Shown here: piece after piece, positions 44,247-52,951 of the stretch
Numbering within the stretch: the first letter of the stretch is position 1
How the letters are laid out: each line of letters begins with the position of its first letter
DNA from: Nonomuraea sp. SYSU D8015
Lineage (GTDB): Bacteria > Actinomycetota > Actinomycetes > Streptosporangiales > Streptosporangiaceae
Assembly: GCF_008065375.1 (NCBI RefSeq)
Contig: NZ_VJYI01000005.1
Location: 434,001-498,000 of the forward strand
Direction: 5' to 3'
Length of the DNA: 64,000 nt
Translations under genes and position numbers: made by a program
Notes under the pieces: generated by a model
What the model saw: only the letters and a program-made list of their open reading frames with translations
Told to the model about the DNA's origin: nothing
The model's database searches: none

Positions 44247-44751
44247 GTCGCAGCAGGTCGGGGATCTCCTGCGTCGCGTACCACATGAGTTCGTGCGCCT
44301 CGGCTCCGTCCACGGTGAACCTGGCGTCGTCGTCGCCCTGGTCCGAGGCGGGCAGCGCGTCGATCGCCGCCTCGATGTCGGGCACCGCGGACACGTCGTC
44401 GATGTGCACCGAGGCCACCTTGGCCAGTGGGACGGGCTCGGAGAGCCGCACCCTCCCGCGTTCCTCGAGCTCGACGCCCATGGAGACCGAGCGGTCGGGC
44501 ACCTCGGCCGCGACCACCACACGCCGGGGCGTGGCCTCCAGGCCGTCGGCGCGGTCGGCGGCCAGCATCCGCAGCGAGCCGCGGGCCGCCTCGGTGAGTG
44601 CGACGTACTCGAGCTCCTCGGTGTCTCCCGAGGCGTACCACTCGGTCAGCGCGGGGGTCACCGCGTAGCCGGTCAGCGGGGCCGGGCCCAGCTCGCCCTC
44701 CTCGACCGCGAGGGCGAGGGCGGGGAGGGTGCACGGCAGATAGACGCGCAT
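44242..44751 (-). CDS. Conserved actinobacterial protein (DUF6912-like)
   Basis: A 169-residue soluble protein beginning MRVYLPCTLPALALAVEEGELGPAPLTGYAVTPAL, which matches a conserved actinobacterial family (DUF6912). It is acidic, with the block TEELEYVALTEAARGSLRML and a C-terminal AHELMWYATQEIPDLL. No catalytic motif is seen. It lies about 150 bp downstream of a HAD gene on the same strand. Confidence 0.75.
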   Translation of the reverse strand: MRVYLPCTLPALALAVEEGELGPAPLTGYAVTPALTEWYASGDTEELEYVALTEAARGSLRMLAADRADGLEATPRRVVVAAEVPDRSVSMGVELEERGRVRLSEPVPLAKVASVHIDDVSAVPDIEAAIDALPASDQGDDDARFTVDGAEAHELMWYATQEIPDLLRP

Positions 44752-44901
44752 GACGTACCTTTCCTGCTTTCATCGCCGAGCTCGGCCCGGCGGGCGGCGA
44801 TGGAGACCATCGCCGTGCTTATGGTTGCCGAGCCCGGCTCGGCGTGCTGCGACCGATCCGCAGCGAAGTGAGGACATCGATCGCGAACTGCAGGGCACCC
44901 A

Positions 44902-45549
44902 TCATGCCCGCCGCAACGTGAGACGGAGGAGAGACTCGAGTTCCGCGATGGTCGTGTCCGCGTCGCGGTGGTGTATTCCGGTCATGCCGAGTGTGCGGGC
45001 GGCCACGATGTTGGCCTCGATGTCGTCGATGAACACGCATTCCTCGCCCGGCAGCCCGACCTGGTCGAGCGCGTGGCGGAAGATGCGCGGCTCGGGCTTG
45101 CGCATGCCGACCTCGCCGGAGATCACCACCGCGTCGAAGACGTCGTCCCAGTCGTCCCGGGGGTACTCGTTGGACCAGGAGTTGGACACCAGGCAGGTCT
45201 TGACGCCGTGCTCGCGGATGTCGCGCAGCATGTCGTACATCGACTCCACCCGCTCGAAGCCCGCGAACATCCGGGCGAGCAGCCCTTCGGCCACCGGCGG
45301 CACGCCGTCCAGGGTCAGCAGGCGGGCGGCCAGCTCGCGTTCGAAGGAGGGGCCGTCGAGCTCGCCCCGTTCGAGGGCGTGGACGGTGCTCTCGCCGTCG
45401 CCGCCGCGGTAGGCGTGGTCGATCATCTGGCGCATCACGTCGCGGTAGTGCTCGCCGTCGATCCTGTCCGCCTCGATCCACTTCGCGATGGCGTCGGTGA
45501 GGCTGGTCGTGAGCACCCCACCCCAATCGATCAGCACACCCGTGACCAC
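44902..45549 (-). CDS. HAD-family hydrolase (DxGGVL type)
   Basis: A 215-residue HAD protein. Motif I is VLIDWGGVLTTSL, motif II is CLVSNSWSNEYP, the Lys is in GMRKPEPRIF and motif III is CVFIDDIEANIVAA. This is the epoxide-hydrolase-N/haloacid-dehalogenase-like subgroup. I chose GTG 45549 because AGGAGG lies 5 bases before it; upstream codons to 45603 have no family match. Substrate unknown. Confidence 0.85.
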   Translation of the reverse strand: MVTGVLIDWGGVLTTSLTDAIAKWIEADRIDGEHYRDVMRQMIDHAYRGGDGESTVHALERGELDGPSFERELAARLLTLDGVPPVAEGLLARMFAGFERVESMYDMLRDIREHGVKTCLVSNSWSNEYPRDDWDDVFDAVVISGEVGMRKPEPRIFRHALDQVGLPGEECVFIDDIEANIVAARTLGMTGIHHRDADTTIAELESLLRLTLRRA

Positions 45550-45718
45550 GACCACCTCCTGGCTCGAATCCGGTTCTAGGGTAAGGCGTCCGCGGGCCGC
45601 CACGGCGCCGCCGCGGAAGGGGCCGCGCCGGTGTCCTGCCGTCGATGACGGGCACTGCGATTCCTATAAAAGAGAAATGCCCCATTTATCGGGATTCAAT
45701 GGTGCGCTGGGTTTTTGC

Positions 45719-45741
45719 TTGACAAAACCTCTATTAGAGGT
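45719..45741 (+). promoter_or_regulatory. Candidate promoter with operator for the L,D-transpeptidase gene
   Basis: TTGACA at 45719-45724 is a perfect -35, immediately followed by the palindrome ACCTCT-ATT-AGAGGT (45727-45741), about 40 bp before the ATG. No clear -10 follows at 17-19 bp, so this promoter would need activation, as for MerR-type operators between -35 and -10. Confidence 0.5.
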
Positions 45742-45773
45742 GGAAGTTCGGTGATCCGGGTAGGCATCGGCAT

Positions 45774-46493
45774 ATGAGTACAAAGATACGGGGAATTGTC
45801 GCTCTGGCCCTCGGTTGCGGTCTGCCATTCCTGGTGGGCACGCCCGCCGGCACGGAGACGAAAACCGAGACGAAAACCGAGACGGCCGCGCTGAAGCCCG
45901 GCGATCGCGGGGAGAGCGTCACGCTGCTGCAGCGACAGCTGCACCGCGGCGGCTACTACTACGGCCCGGTCAACGGCGTGTACGACGAGCAGACCCAGTT
46001 CGGCGTCTGGGCCTTCCAGAAGAGCCGCAGGCTGCCGCCGAACGCGGAGATCGGGCCGGAGTTCTGGAAGGAGCTGGAGCGGCCGGCCCGCAACCGCCCC
46101 CTGGTGTCCGGGGGCGGCGCGAACCGGGTCGAGATCGACCTCACCCGCCAACTGCTCACCGTCTACCGCAACAGCCGCCCGGTGCTGTTCTCGCACATCT
46201 CCTCGGGGGCCGAGGTGCCCTACTGCCTCAACGGTCACTGCGGCAACGCCGTCACGCCGGTGGGGAACTTCCGCGTCAACCGGCGGGCGCCGGGGTGGAC
46301 CACCGGCCCGCTGGGCCCGATGTTCAACTCGCTCTACTTCGTCGGCGGCGTCGCCATGCACGGCTCGACCAGGGTGCCGCCGTGGCCCGCCTCGCACGGC
46401 TGCGTCCGAGTCCCGATGGCCGTCGCCCATCGCCTGTACGAGCTCGTCGGCATCGGCCACCCCGTGTACGTGCGCGGCGACTACAAGGCCTGA
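45774..46493 (+). CDS. Exported L,D-transpeptidase with peptidoglycan-binding domain
   Basis: A 239-residue exported enzyme. The signal sequence (about 1-25) is followed by a tandem TETKTETKTET linker. A PG_binding_1 domain spans about 38-100 (LKPGDRGESVTLLQRQL...GVYDEQTQFGVWAFQKSRRL). The YkuD catalytic domain carries MHGSTRVPPWPASHGCVRVP with the active-site His and Cys. It makes 3-3 crosslinks in peptidoglycan, which are abundant in actinobacteria. A perfect -35 and a palindrome lie upstream. Confidence 0.92.
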   Translation: MSTKIRGIVALALGCGLPFLVGTPAGTETKTETKTETAALKPGDRGESVTLLQRQLHRGGYYYGPVNGVYDEQTQFGVWAFQKSRRLPPNAEIGPEFWKELERPARNRPLVSGGGANRVEIDLTRQLLTVYRNSRPVLFSHISSGAEVPYCLNGHCGNAVTPVGNFRVNRRAPGWTTGPLGPMFNSLYFVGGVAMHGSTRVPPWPASHGCVRVPMAVAHRLYELVGIGHPVYVRGDYKA

Positions 46494-47909
46494 GAGAACG
46501 TGAAGAGCCGCCCCGGATCATAGGCGGCTTTCACCTGGGCCAGCCGCGCGGCGTTGGCACCGTAATACGCGCTCCGCCAATTCGTTAAACCGGGGTCGAT
46601 GTAATTGACATAGGCGTGATCCCCGAAATGTCGGGACATGTCGGCGTGTATTCCGCGCAGCCACGTCCGATCCATTCCATCCTGGTAATACTGCACGCTG
46701 AAAAGGGCCGCCCGATGCGGGAACGCCGTGGCCGTCGCGCCCACCCGGCCGATCGCACCGCCCATGGCGTCCATCAGCACCATGTGCCGCCCGCCGCGCG
46801 CCACTCCGTTCACCAGTGCCCGGACGCCGTCCGACGACAACCCCTGGTACGCCAGGTGCGACTTGGCCGCGAACGCCGTACGCGGGATCCGCCGGCACTC
46901 GGCCACCGACCGCGACCCACAGCCACCCATGATCTTCATGGCTTCCAGATAGGAGGTGCCCTGCACCGAACGCGACGAGGGCCGGCCGACCGCGGCCACG
47001 AACGGCGCAAGCAACCGGTCGAGCGCGGACCTGCCACCCAGGTACGCGCCCAGGACCTCCACGCCCAGGCCGCTCGCCGACCGCGCCAGATGCAGTGACG
47101 ACCACAGCTCGTCGGGCGCCGACGGGGCCCACGACTGCCATGCCCGCACCGCGGCCAGCGCCTTGGACCATGGCCAACTCAGGAAGAACACGGTCACGTC
47201 GCGGGCCTCGAAGGTCCTGAACGTGAAGGACACGGCCACGCCGAAGTTGCCGCCGCCCCCGCCCCTGCAGGCCCAGAACAGGTCGGCGTAGTGGGTGGCG
47301 TCGCAGGTCAGCACGCGGGCCGTCGGCCGTGACGACCGTCACCGACTCCAGGAGGTCACAGGTGAGGCCGTGCTTGCGCGACACGACCCCGAGCCCGCCG
47401 CCCAGCGTGAGCCCGCTGATGCCCACGGTGGGGCAGGTGCCGGCGGACACGCTCACGCCGTGCCGGGCGAGCCGGTCGTAGACGTCGATCAGCTTGGCCC
47501 CCGCCCCGATCGTGGCCCGGCCGCCCGCATGGGCGACCGAGCGCATCCTGGACAGGTCGATCACCAGCCCGGTGCCCGTGGACCAGCCCGCGTACGAGTG
47601 ACCGCCCGAGCGGGCGGTGACCGGGACGCGGGCCGTCCGCGCGAACGCCAGGCACGCCGACACGTCGGCCGCGCTCTCGCAGTACGCCACCCCGCCCGGC
47701 CTGATCCGGTCGTAGGCCGGGTTGTACAGGCGGCGGGCGGCGGCGTATCCGGCGTCGCCGGGCAGGACGAGCGTCCCCGACAGCCGCCTGCGCAGTCCTC
47801 GCCAGTCAGGCGCCGCCGCGGCGAGCCCCAGTGGGGCCAGGGCGGCGACATGCAGAAAATCGCGCCGGCCCATGGCCGTGTCCCGGCGCGCCAAATCCCA
47901 GTGGTCCAT
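46481..47909 (-). pseudogene. BBE-type FAD-linked oxidoreductase, frameshifted
   Basis: A berberine-bridge-type flavoenzyme of about 476 residues in two frames. The 5' part (47909 to about 47318) has a Tat signal GRRDFLHVAALAPLGLAA, the flavin-binding GGHSYAGWSTG (covalent His) and GTCPTVGISGLTLGGGLG (second covalent Cys). The 3' part (47314-46481) resumes with VLTCDATHYADLFWACRGGGGGNFG and ends in the BBE domain YVNYIDPGLTNWRSAYYG. Removing one C from the CCC at 47317-47319 would restore a typical TADGRVLTC. It is either a recent frameshift or a sequencing error. Confidence 0.85.
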
Positions 47910-48005
47910 GGGCGCCCTCCTCCCGATCGATGTCAATCGACTGGTGAGACGCCCGGGTGGTCCACCGGGTTCGGGTTCACGTCACTCGGCCGCCCCTCTG
48001 GCCCC

Positions 48006-49613
48006 CTACCCGACCCGCGAGAACCGCGGCATCGGTCCGGTCTTCGTCGTGCCGTCCTTCCTCACCAGCCGCAGCGGCGACCCGTTCGACTTGCTCGACT
48101 TCTTCTCAGGGCCGGGACCGTGCCCGTCCCCGCTGGCCGAGGCGAGTCTGATGGCCAGCGCCGGGCACATGTCGACGGCCCGCTGCGCCTCCTTGGCCAT
48201 GAAGCCGGGGATCTTCTTGAACGCCGGGAACCCGTAGTCGTCCAGCGTCACGAACTCCGGCAGCAGGTGCGCGCACAGCCCGTGCCCGATGCAGCGGGAC
48301 CAGTCGACCTCCAACCGGTATTCGGGCTCCTTCTCGAACTCGGGCATCGGCATCACGCCGCGTATCGGCCGCCCGCAGGAGCCCTGCTCCAGGTGGAGCG
48401 TGATCTCGTTCTCGAACGCGTCCAGCGCCGACAGCACGAACTTGGCCGTGCCGTCCGGGTGGGAGCACGCGCCGCGCCGCTCCACCAGGCGCACGGCCCG
48501 CCGGATCGCGTCCACCGAGCCCCTGCCCTCGACGAGGTCGCACATGAGCCTGCCGATGTCCGGCAAGCCGAGGCGGCAGGGGCCGCACTGGCCCGCCGAC
48601 TCGGACCCCAGATAGGCGGCGACCCTGGCGGCCTCGCCCAGCGAGCACGTGGACGAGCCCACCGGGACGATGATCCCGGCTCCCAGGGTGGCCCCGGCCG
48701 CCTTCATGCCCTCACGCGAGACCACGGCCCTCTGGACCGCCTCCGCCGACAGCCACGCGCCGTGATAGCCGCCGAAGAGCACGCCGTCGCCGATGTCGGC
48801 CTCGCACAGATTGAGCACGTCGGCCAGCATGACGCCGGTCGGCACCTCGATGACCGCGCCGTTGGCCGCGCCGCCGCTGACGGTGAGCAGGATCGTGCCC
48901 GGTTCCTTCACCGTGCCGACCTCGGAGTACTTCTCCGGGCCGTACTCGGCCAGCAGCGCGAGTTGCGCGAACGTCTCCGTGTTGGACAGGAGGGTCGGCA
49001 GCCCGTCGACACCGCTCTGCGCGGCCCGCCTCTTGCGGCCGGGCGGGATGCCCTCCAGGCCGTTCACGGCGTTGACGAGCGCGCCGCCTTCCCCTGAGAT
49101 GAACCGCTCCTTGATGCCGACCACGCGGATCGGCACGCGGCTCTCGACGCCGCCGGACACATTGGCGGCCCGGCGCTCCTCCACGGCGGCGTTGACGGAC
49201 GCCTCGGAGACCTCGCCCCCGGGGGTGGCGAGGACCACCTCGCGGGCCCCCAGAGCCTCGGCGGCCAGTACGGCGCCGTCCAGGACCAGGTGGGGGTTGC
49301 GGGTGAGCAGCATCGCGTCCTTGGAGCTGGCCGGCTCGCCCTCAGCGCCGTTGATGAGGACGACGCACTCGCCCTGCGAGCCCACCGCGTCGGCGACGGC
49401 TCGCAGCTTGCGCGCGAACGGGAACGCCGCGCCGCCCCGCCCGCGCATGTCTACTTCGTTCGCGTACGCGATGAGCTGGTCCAGCGTGCGCGGCTTCATG
49501 ACGCCGTGGAGCGTGCGGTGGGCCGGCAGGTCGATGCGCCGGGCGTGCTCGAGCCCGGCCGTCAGCCGGGCTGGACCCATTCGTAAGACTCGTGGCACTC
49601 GAGCCGGAATCAC
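48006..49613 (-). CDS. NuoF-like flavoprotein fused to a ferredoxin
   Basis: A 535-residue iron-sulfur flavoprotein. The N-terminal and central parts match the NuoF/HoxF 51-kDa subunit: GRGGAAFPFARKL (FMN/NADH loop), NGAEGEPASSKDAMLL, an SLBB domain and the [4Fe-4S] site SAGQCGPCRLGLPDIGRLM with a later Cys. Residues about 440-500 form a ferredoxin (VDWSRCIGHGLCAHLLPEF...DMCPALAI). GTG 49613 follows AAGGAGCGACC. It is the last gene of the module with the cytochrome-b-like protein, which it may feed with electrons from NAD(P)H. Confidence 0.88.
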   Translation of the reverse strand: MIPARVPRVLRMGPARLTAGLEHARRIDLPAHRTLHGVMKPRTLDQLIAYANEVDMRGRGGAAFPFARKLRAVADAVGSQGECVVLINGAEGEPASSKDAMLLTRNPHLVLDGAVLAAEALGAREVVLATPGGEVSEASVNAAVEERRAANVSGGVESRVPIRVVGIKERFISGEGGALVNAVNGLEGIPPGRKRRAAQSGVDGLPTLLSNTETFAQLALLAEYGPEKYSEVGTVKEPGTILLTVSGGAANGAVIEVPTGVMLADVLNLCEADIGDGVLFGGYHGAWLSAEAVQRAVVSREGMKAAGATLGAGIIVPVGSSTCSLGEAARVAAYLGSESAGQCGPCRLGLPDIGRLMCDLVEGRGSVDAIRRAVRLVERRGACSHPDGTAKFVLSALDAFENEITLHLEQGSCGRPIRGVMPMPEFEKEPEYRLEVDWSRCIGHGLCAHLLPEFVTLDDYGFPAFKKIPGFMAKEAQRAVDMCPALAIRLASASGDGHGPGPEKKSSKSNGSPLRLVRKDGTTKTGPMPRFSRVG

Positions 49614-49641
49614 GGTCGCTCCTTGGCGGTTGCGGTGAGGT

Positions 49642-50520
49642 TCATCCGGCCTCCCGGTATCTGCGTCGAGCCTCGGCGAGGCTCACCGGTGTGTTCTCTG
49701 CTGCGTTGAAGGCAGCGTTTTGAGCTGCGGCCGCACTGGCGGCGGCCGCGGCAGCGGCGGCCCGGTTCGCCGCCCCGACCGTCTGCGGCCGCTCGTTGGG
49801 CACGACCACGGGGATGGGCGCCGTCACCTCGGGCCCTCGGACCTTCTCGGTCACTGCGGGTGGCCGGCGCATCGAGGCCAGCACGCGCACGACCAGCGCT
49901 GCGCCGACCGCCGCCAGACAGGCCACATAGGACCAGTTCACCCACTCTCCGAGCGTCTGGCGGCCGGCCGCCATTCCATGCAGGATCGCGACCGGCCAGG
50001 CGATGTATGCGGTGGAGTGCAGCACACGCCAGACCCACGGCTTGGCCTTCACCGCGAAGCGCCCTCGCATCATTCCCGTGGCCACGGCCACCATCATCAG
50101 GTCGAAGGCCAGCAGCCCGAGACCCTTGTAGAGGCCCGCGACCGGGACGACCGCCGCGGCGGGCGGCACATGTCCCAGACCGATCATGAGTGCGATGTGC
50201 GTGATCAGGAAGGTCATCCCGAGGATGCCGAAGGCCTTGTGCGCGAGCTGCGACCTGACCCTGCCGGCGATCGACAGGAAGACCCGTTCAGTCGTGATGA
50301 TGCCGAGCGCGACCGTCATGGTCAGCGTCACCAGGGCGAACACGCCCATGTAGTACTCGAGGAAGCCCACCACCCGGCCGAGCAGCGCGACGCCGCGCTC
50401 CGTACTGGTCACAGCGAAACCTGTCAGGACGACAGCCATGATCATCGCACTGACTCCCAGCCGGATGCTTCGATTGTCCAGCTTGGTGGGAGAGTGCCGG
50501 GGGTGTTGTCTGTGGAGCAT
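49642..50520 (-). CDS. Ferric-reductase-like transmembrane protein
   Basis: A 292-residue membrane protein with about six helices of the ferric_reduct fold. Likely haem ligands are in AHKAFGILGMTFLITHIALMIGLGH and WRVLHSTAYIAWPVAILHGMAAG. The C-terminal about 80 residues are cytoplasmic and Ala-rich, without FAD/NAD domains, so electrons must come from a partner; the NuoF-ferredoxin protein 28 bp downstream is the obvious candidate. Family members move electrons across the membrane to iron or other acceptors. Confidence 0.85.
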   Translation of the reverse strand: MLHRQHPRHSPTKLDNRSIRLGVSAMIMAVVLTGFAVTSTERGVALLGRVVGFLEYYMGVFALVTLTMTVALGIITTERVFLSIAGRVRSQLAHKAFGILGMTFLITHIALMIGLGHVPPAAAVVPVAGLYKGLGLLAFDLMMVAVATGMMRGRFAVKAKPWVWRVLHSTAYIAWPVAILHGMAAGRQTLGEWVNWSYVACLAAVGAALVVRVLASMRRPPAVTEKVRGPEVTAPIPVVVPNERPQTVGAANRAAAAAAAASAAAAQNAAFNAAENTPVSLAEARRRYREAG

Positions 50521-50589
50521 CTGTGTTCCCCTCCAAGATCGGGTGAGGGTGCGACTCGGAAGGTCAGCCCTTGAGGGCGTGATTCAGGG

Positions 50590-51364
50590 TCAGCAACGGC
50601 GGCCCCGGTTGATGCAGTCGACGACGAAGCGCATCAGCCGATCGGGCATGACGTTGGCGAAGTCGGCGTGGTCGGTGATCGGGTTGTGCTTCTCCTCGGG
50701 GAAGGAGTCCAGCGCGAACGACGGGCCCTGCGGCACGGAGTACGCGAGGGTCATGCGTAGCTGCGGGATCGCCCTTGTGCCCTGAGGACAGGCACCGTTC
50801 TGCCCGGGGAAGACCACGTGCGTGCGGTGGTTGGCGCTGTCGGTGTTCTGTCCGTCCCAGCAGCTGGGGAAGTCCAGGATACGAAGGACCTGGCTGCCGC
50901 GCGGGCAAAGCGGAGATTTGTCGGTCGCTATACGGTTTTGGAATCCCGTGCAGCTCCACGCGGCGCGCGCGTTGGCCGGACCGTTCGCGTTCCCGCGGAA
51001 CTGGAGCTGTACCGAGCGCGCCGTCAGCACCTGGCCGACGTTGCCGTCGGGGTCGTTGGAGTTCGCGTCCGCCTTGCGGTCCCTCAGCACGGGCCGGAAG
51101 TACGGGCTGTTGCCGGGGTTCTGGGTCTGCGTGGGCCTCGGGCGGCCGCGGCGGAACGTCTGCGCGTTCTCCTCGTCCTCGGGCGCCGCGGTGGGGTCCT
51201 GGTTCTGGCCCTGCTGCTGTCCCTGATCCTGGTCCTGGGCGCCCGCCTCGGGGGAGGCGACGGGGTCCAGCACCGCGACGCCGCCGCCCTGGGGGGGCCT
51301 GCGGTCCCGTGGCCGCGACGGCCAAGGAGGGGACGGCCGCGGCCATGCGCCTGGATCTGCTCAC
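50590..51364 (-). CDS. Secreted DUF1996 protein, frame interrupted at a G/C run
   Basis: The 3' frame (50590-51273) encodes a DUF1996 domain: VLRILDFPSCWDGQNTDSANHRTHVVFP, then ALDSFPEEKHNPITDHADFAN, with paired Cys. The upstream end of this frame lacks a signal peptide. A different frame from GTG 51364, overlapping the DUF4142 stop (GTGA), encodes a signal-like MSRSRRMAAAVPSLAVAATG. They would join if the seven-base run at 51291-51297 were six. It is a frameshift, sequencing error or slippery tract. The N-terminal linker is Gln/Asp-rich. Function of DUF1996 is unknown. Confidence 0.78.
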
Positions 51365-52041
51365 TGCTGTCTCCTCATGTCTCCCGCCAGAGCGACTGGC
51401 GGAGCGGGTGAGGGCGTCGGGGGCTCCGGCAGCTGGCTGTGGTCCACCAGGCCGGTGGACTCCAGGTAGGTCATGTGGCGCATGACGAAGGCGTTGGCGT
51501 CCGAGGCGAGCTTCCTCACCTCGGCGTTGCGGGTTCCGGCCCGTACGAGCGCGATGGCGGAGAAGACCTTGCCGTGCGCGGCACGCAACAGGTTCACGTA
51601 GTCCTTGTCGAACGCCGGGCCGCTCTCGGAGGCCATCTGGGCCAGCCAGCTCTGCTGGTCGGCGTTCGGCTCGTCGGGCAAGGCCACGCCCAGCTTCTTC
51701 GCTGATTGGCGGACCAGCAGGTCCAGCTTCCCGTGTTCATCCTTGATCTGCCTGGCAACCTGCTTGACCCGTTGGGACTCGGCGCGCGTCTGGGCGTAGT
51801 CCCCTGCCGGCATCTCCCAGAGGCCGGCCTGGCGCACCTTGATCAGGAGGTCGCGGTCAGCAGCGGTGAGGGGCCCGAACGACGTCGTCGTGGACTGGGT
51901 GGCCGCGGAATCGCTCGGAGACGGCATGATCAGCACGGCCGTCGCCGCGGCGGCAAGAACGAAGCTGGCGAGCATGAAGATCTCGCCACGCAGAAGCCTG
52001 TGCATGGTGTGAGGTACGCGGGGGGCATGAGCCTGGTTCAC
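51361..52041 (-). CDS. Exported DUF4142 protein
   Basis: A 226-residue protein with an N-terminal membrane segment (MLASFVLAAAATAVLIMPS; about 23-41) and a helical DUF4142 domain (LTAADRDLLIKVRQAGLWEMPAGDYAQTRAES..VKQVARQIKDEHGKLD). DUF4142 proteins are ferritin-like helical bundles, usually exported; some relate to stress. It ends PPTPSPAPPVALAGDMRRQQ. First gene of the module; its stop overlaps the DUF1996 start. It is divergent from the ECF sigma gene across 72 bp. Confidence 0.85.
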   Translation of the reverse strand: MNQAHAPRVPHTMHRLLRGEIFMLASFVLAAAATAVLIMPSPSDSAATQSTTTSFGPLTAADRDLLIKVRQAGLWEMPAGDYAQTRAESQRVKQVARQIKDEHGKLDLLVRQSAKKLGVALPDEPNADQQSWLAQMASESGPAFDKDYVNLLRAAHGKVFSAIALVRAGTRNAEVRKLASDANAFVMRHMTYLESTGLVDHSQLPEPPTPSPAPPVALAGDMRRQQ

Positions 52042-52113
52042 CTATGGCCGGAGATAGTTAGAAATGACTGGAGTTATCGGAGTGGCTACCGGACCGATAA
52101 CAAAGGTGTAAAG

Positions 52114-52668
52114 ATGTGCCCCGTGCTAGGTCACCTCGACGGCAGGTTCGAGAGTGCGGATGCCGAGGCGGAGCATCGCATTGCGGTGCTTTACCAGGAG
52201 TTCGGCGGCCCTCTGCTGCGCCACGTACGTAAATCAACAGGCAACGACCTTCAGTGGGCTGAAGACGTCGTGCAGGAGACGCTCGTCCGAGCTTGGAGAA
52301 ACTCGGCAAGACTGCAATGGGAACCAGGCCTCATATGGGCATGGCTACTCACGGTAGCCCGCCGTATCGTCATTGACGGACGTCGACGTAAGAGTGTGCG
52401 GCCACAGGAGGTCGAGCCACCCGAAGTCGACACGCTGGCGGTGCCGGACGGCTCGGAGCGAGCCCTCTCGGCGATCGTTGTCGCCGACGCGCTGCGCAGT
52501 CTGTCCGAAGAACACCGGGAAGTAATAGAGCAGACCTACCTTCGAGACCGTACGATAAGTGAAGCGGCGGAGATTCTGGGGATCCCGCCGGGCACGGTGA
52601 AGTCCCGGCTCTACTACGGGATCCGGGCTCTCCGCGAACAGCTGCGGGACAAGGGGGTAGCCGGCTGA
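52114..52668 (+). CDS. ECF-type RNA polymerase sigma factor
   Basis: A 184-residue sigma-70 group 4 factor. Region 2 reads LYQEFGGPLLRHVRKSTGNDLQWAEDVVQETLVRAWRN (with DVVQETL), and region 4 LSEEHREVIEQTYLRDRTISEAAEILGIPPGTVKSRLYYGIRALREQL. ATG 52114 lies behind AAAGGTGTAAAG. It overlaps the anti-sigma gene (TGATG), so they are coupled. It probably controls its own operon and the divergent redox module, but the promoter motif could not be defined. Confidence 0.92.
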   Translation: MCPVLGHLDGRFESADAEAEHRIAVLYQEFGGPLLRHVRKSTGNDLQWAEDVVQETLVRAWRNSARLQWEPGLIWAWLLTVARRIVIDGRRRKSVRPQEVEPPEVDTLAVPDGSERALSAIVVADALRSLSEEHREVIEQTYLRDRTISEAAEILGIPPGTVKSRLYYGIRALREQLRDKGVAG

Positions 52669-52865
52669 TGCATGACGAGGTGGCCGCCTATGTCCTCGGC
52701 GTCCTCGATGAAGAGGAGCACGAGGCGTTCGAGCGCCACCTCGACACATGCGAGCAGTGCCAGGCGGAGCTACTTGAGCTTGCCGAGCTGCCGGAGCAGC
52801 TCGACGAGCTCAAGAACACCCCCTCAGCCTCCGACGACGATCCCCCTATGTCGATGTCGCGTTGA
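52668..52865 (+). CDS. Soluble zinc-finger anti-sigma factor
   Basis: A 65-residue protein with the ZAS motif H24-x3-C28-x2-C31 (FERHLDTCEQC) and an upstream short helix (HDEVAAYVLGVLDEEEHEAFE). It has no membrane segment and no sensor domain, only an acidic tail. It overlaps the sigma gene by one base. Such minimal soluble proteins sequester their sigma factor; zinc or thiol redox sensing is possible, as for RsrA. Confidence 0.88.
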   Translation: MHDEVAAYVLGVLDEEEHEAFERHLDTCEQCQAELLELAELPEQLDELKNTPSASDDDPPMSMSR

Positions 52866-52951
52866 CGTCTATCACCTTTTCGGGTGGTATCGGTACGGCG
52901 AGGCACTACGTCCGGCGGACCATGGCCGGGCGGTTCAGGGGGAGGTGTTCG

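Noticed and set aside
51200..51364. Reading the 50564-51364 frame as an Arg/Pro-rich protein
   Set aside because: Only its first about 20 codons look real (a signal-like start). After the G run, the DUF1996 frame carries all conserved residues.
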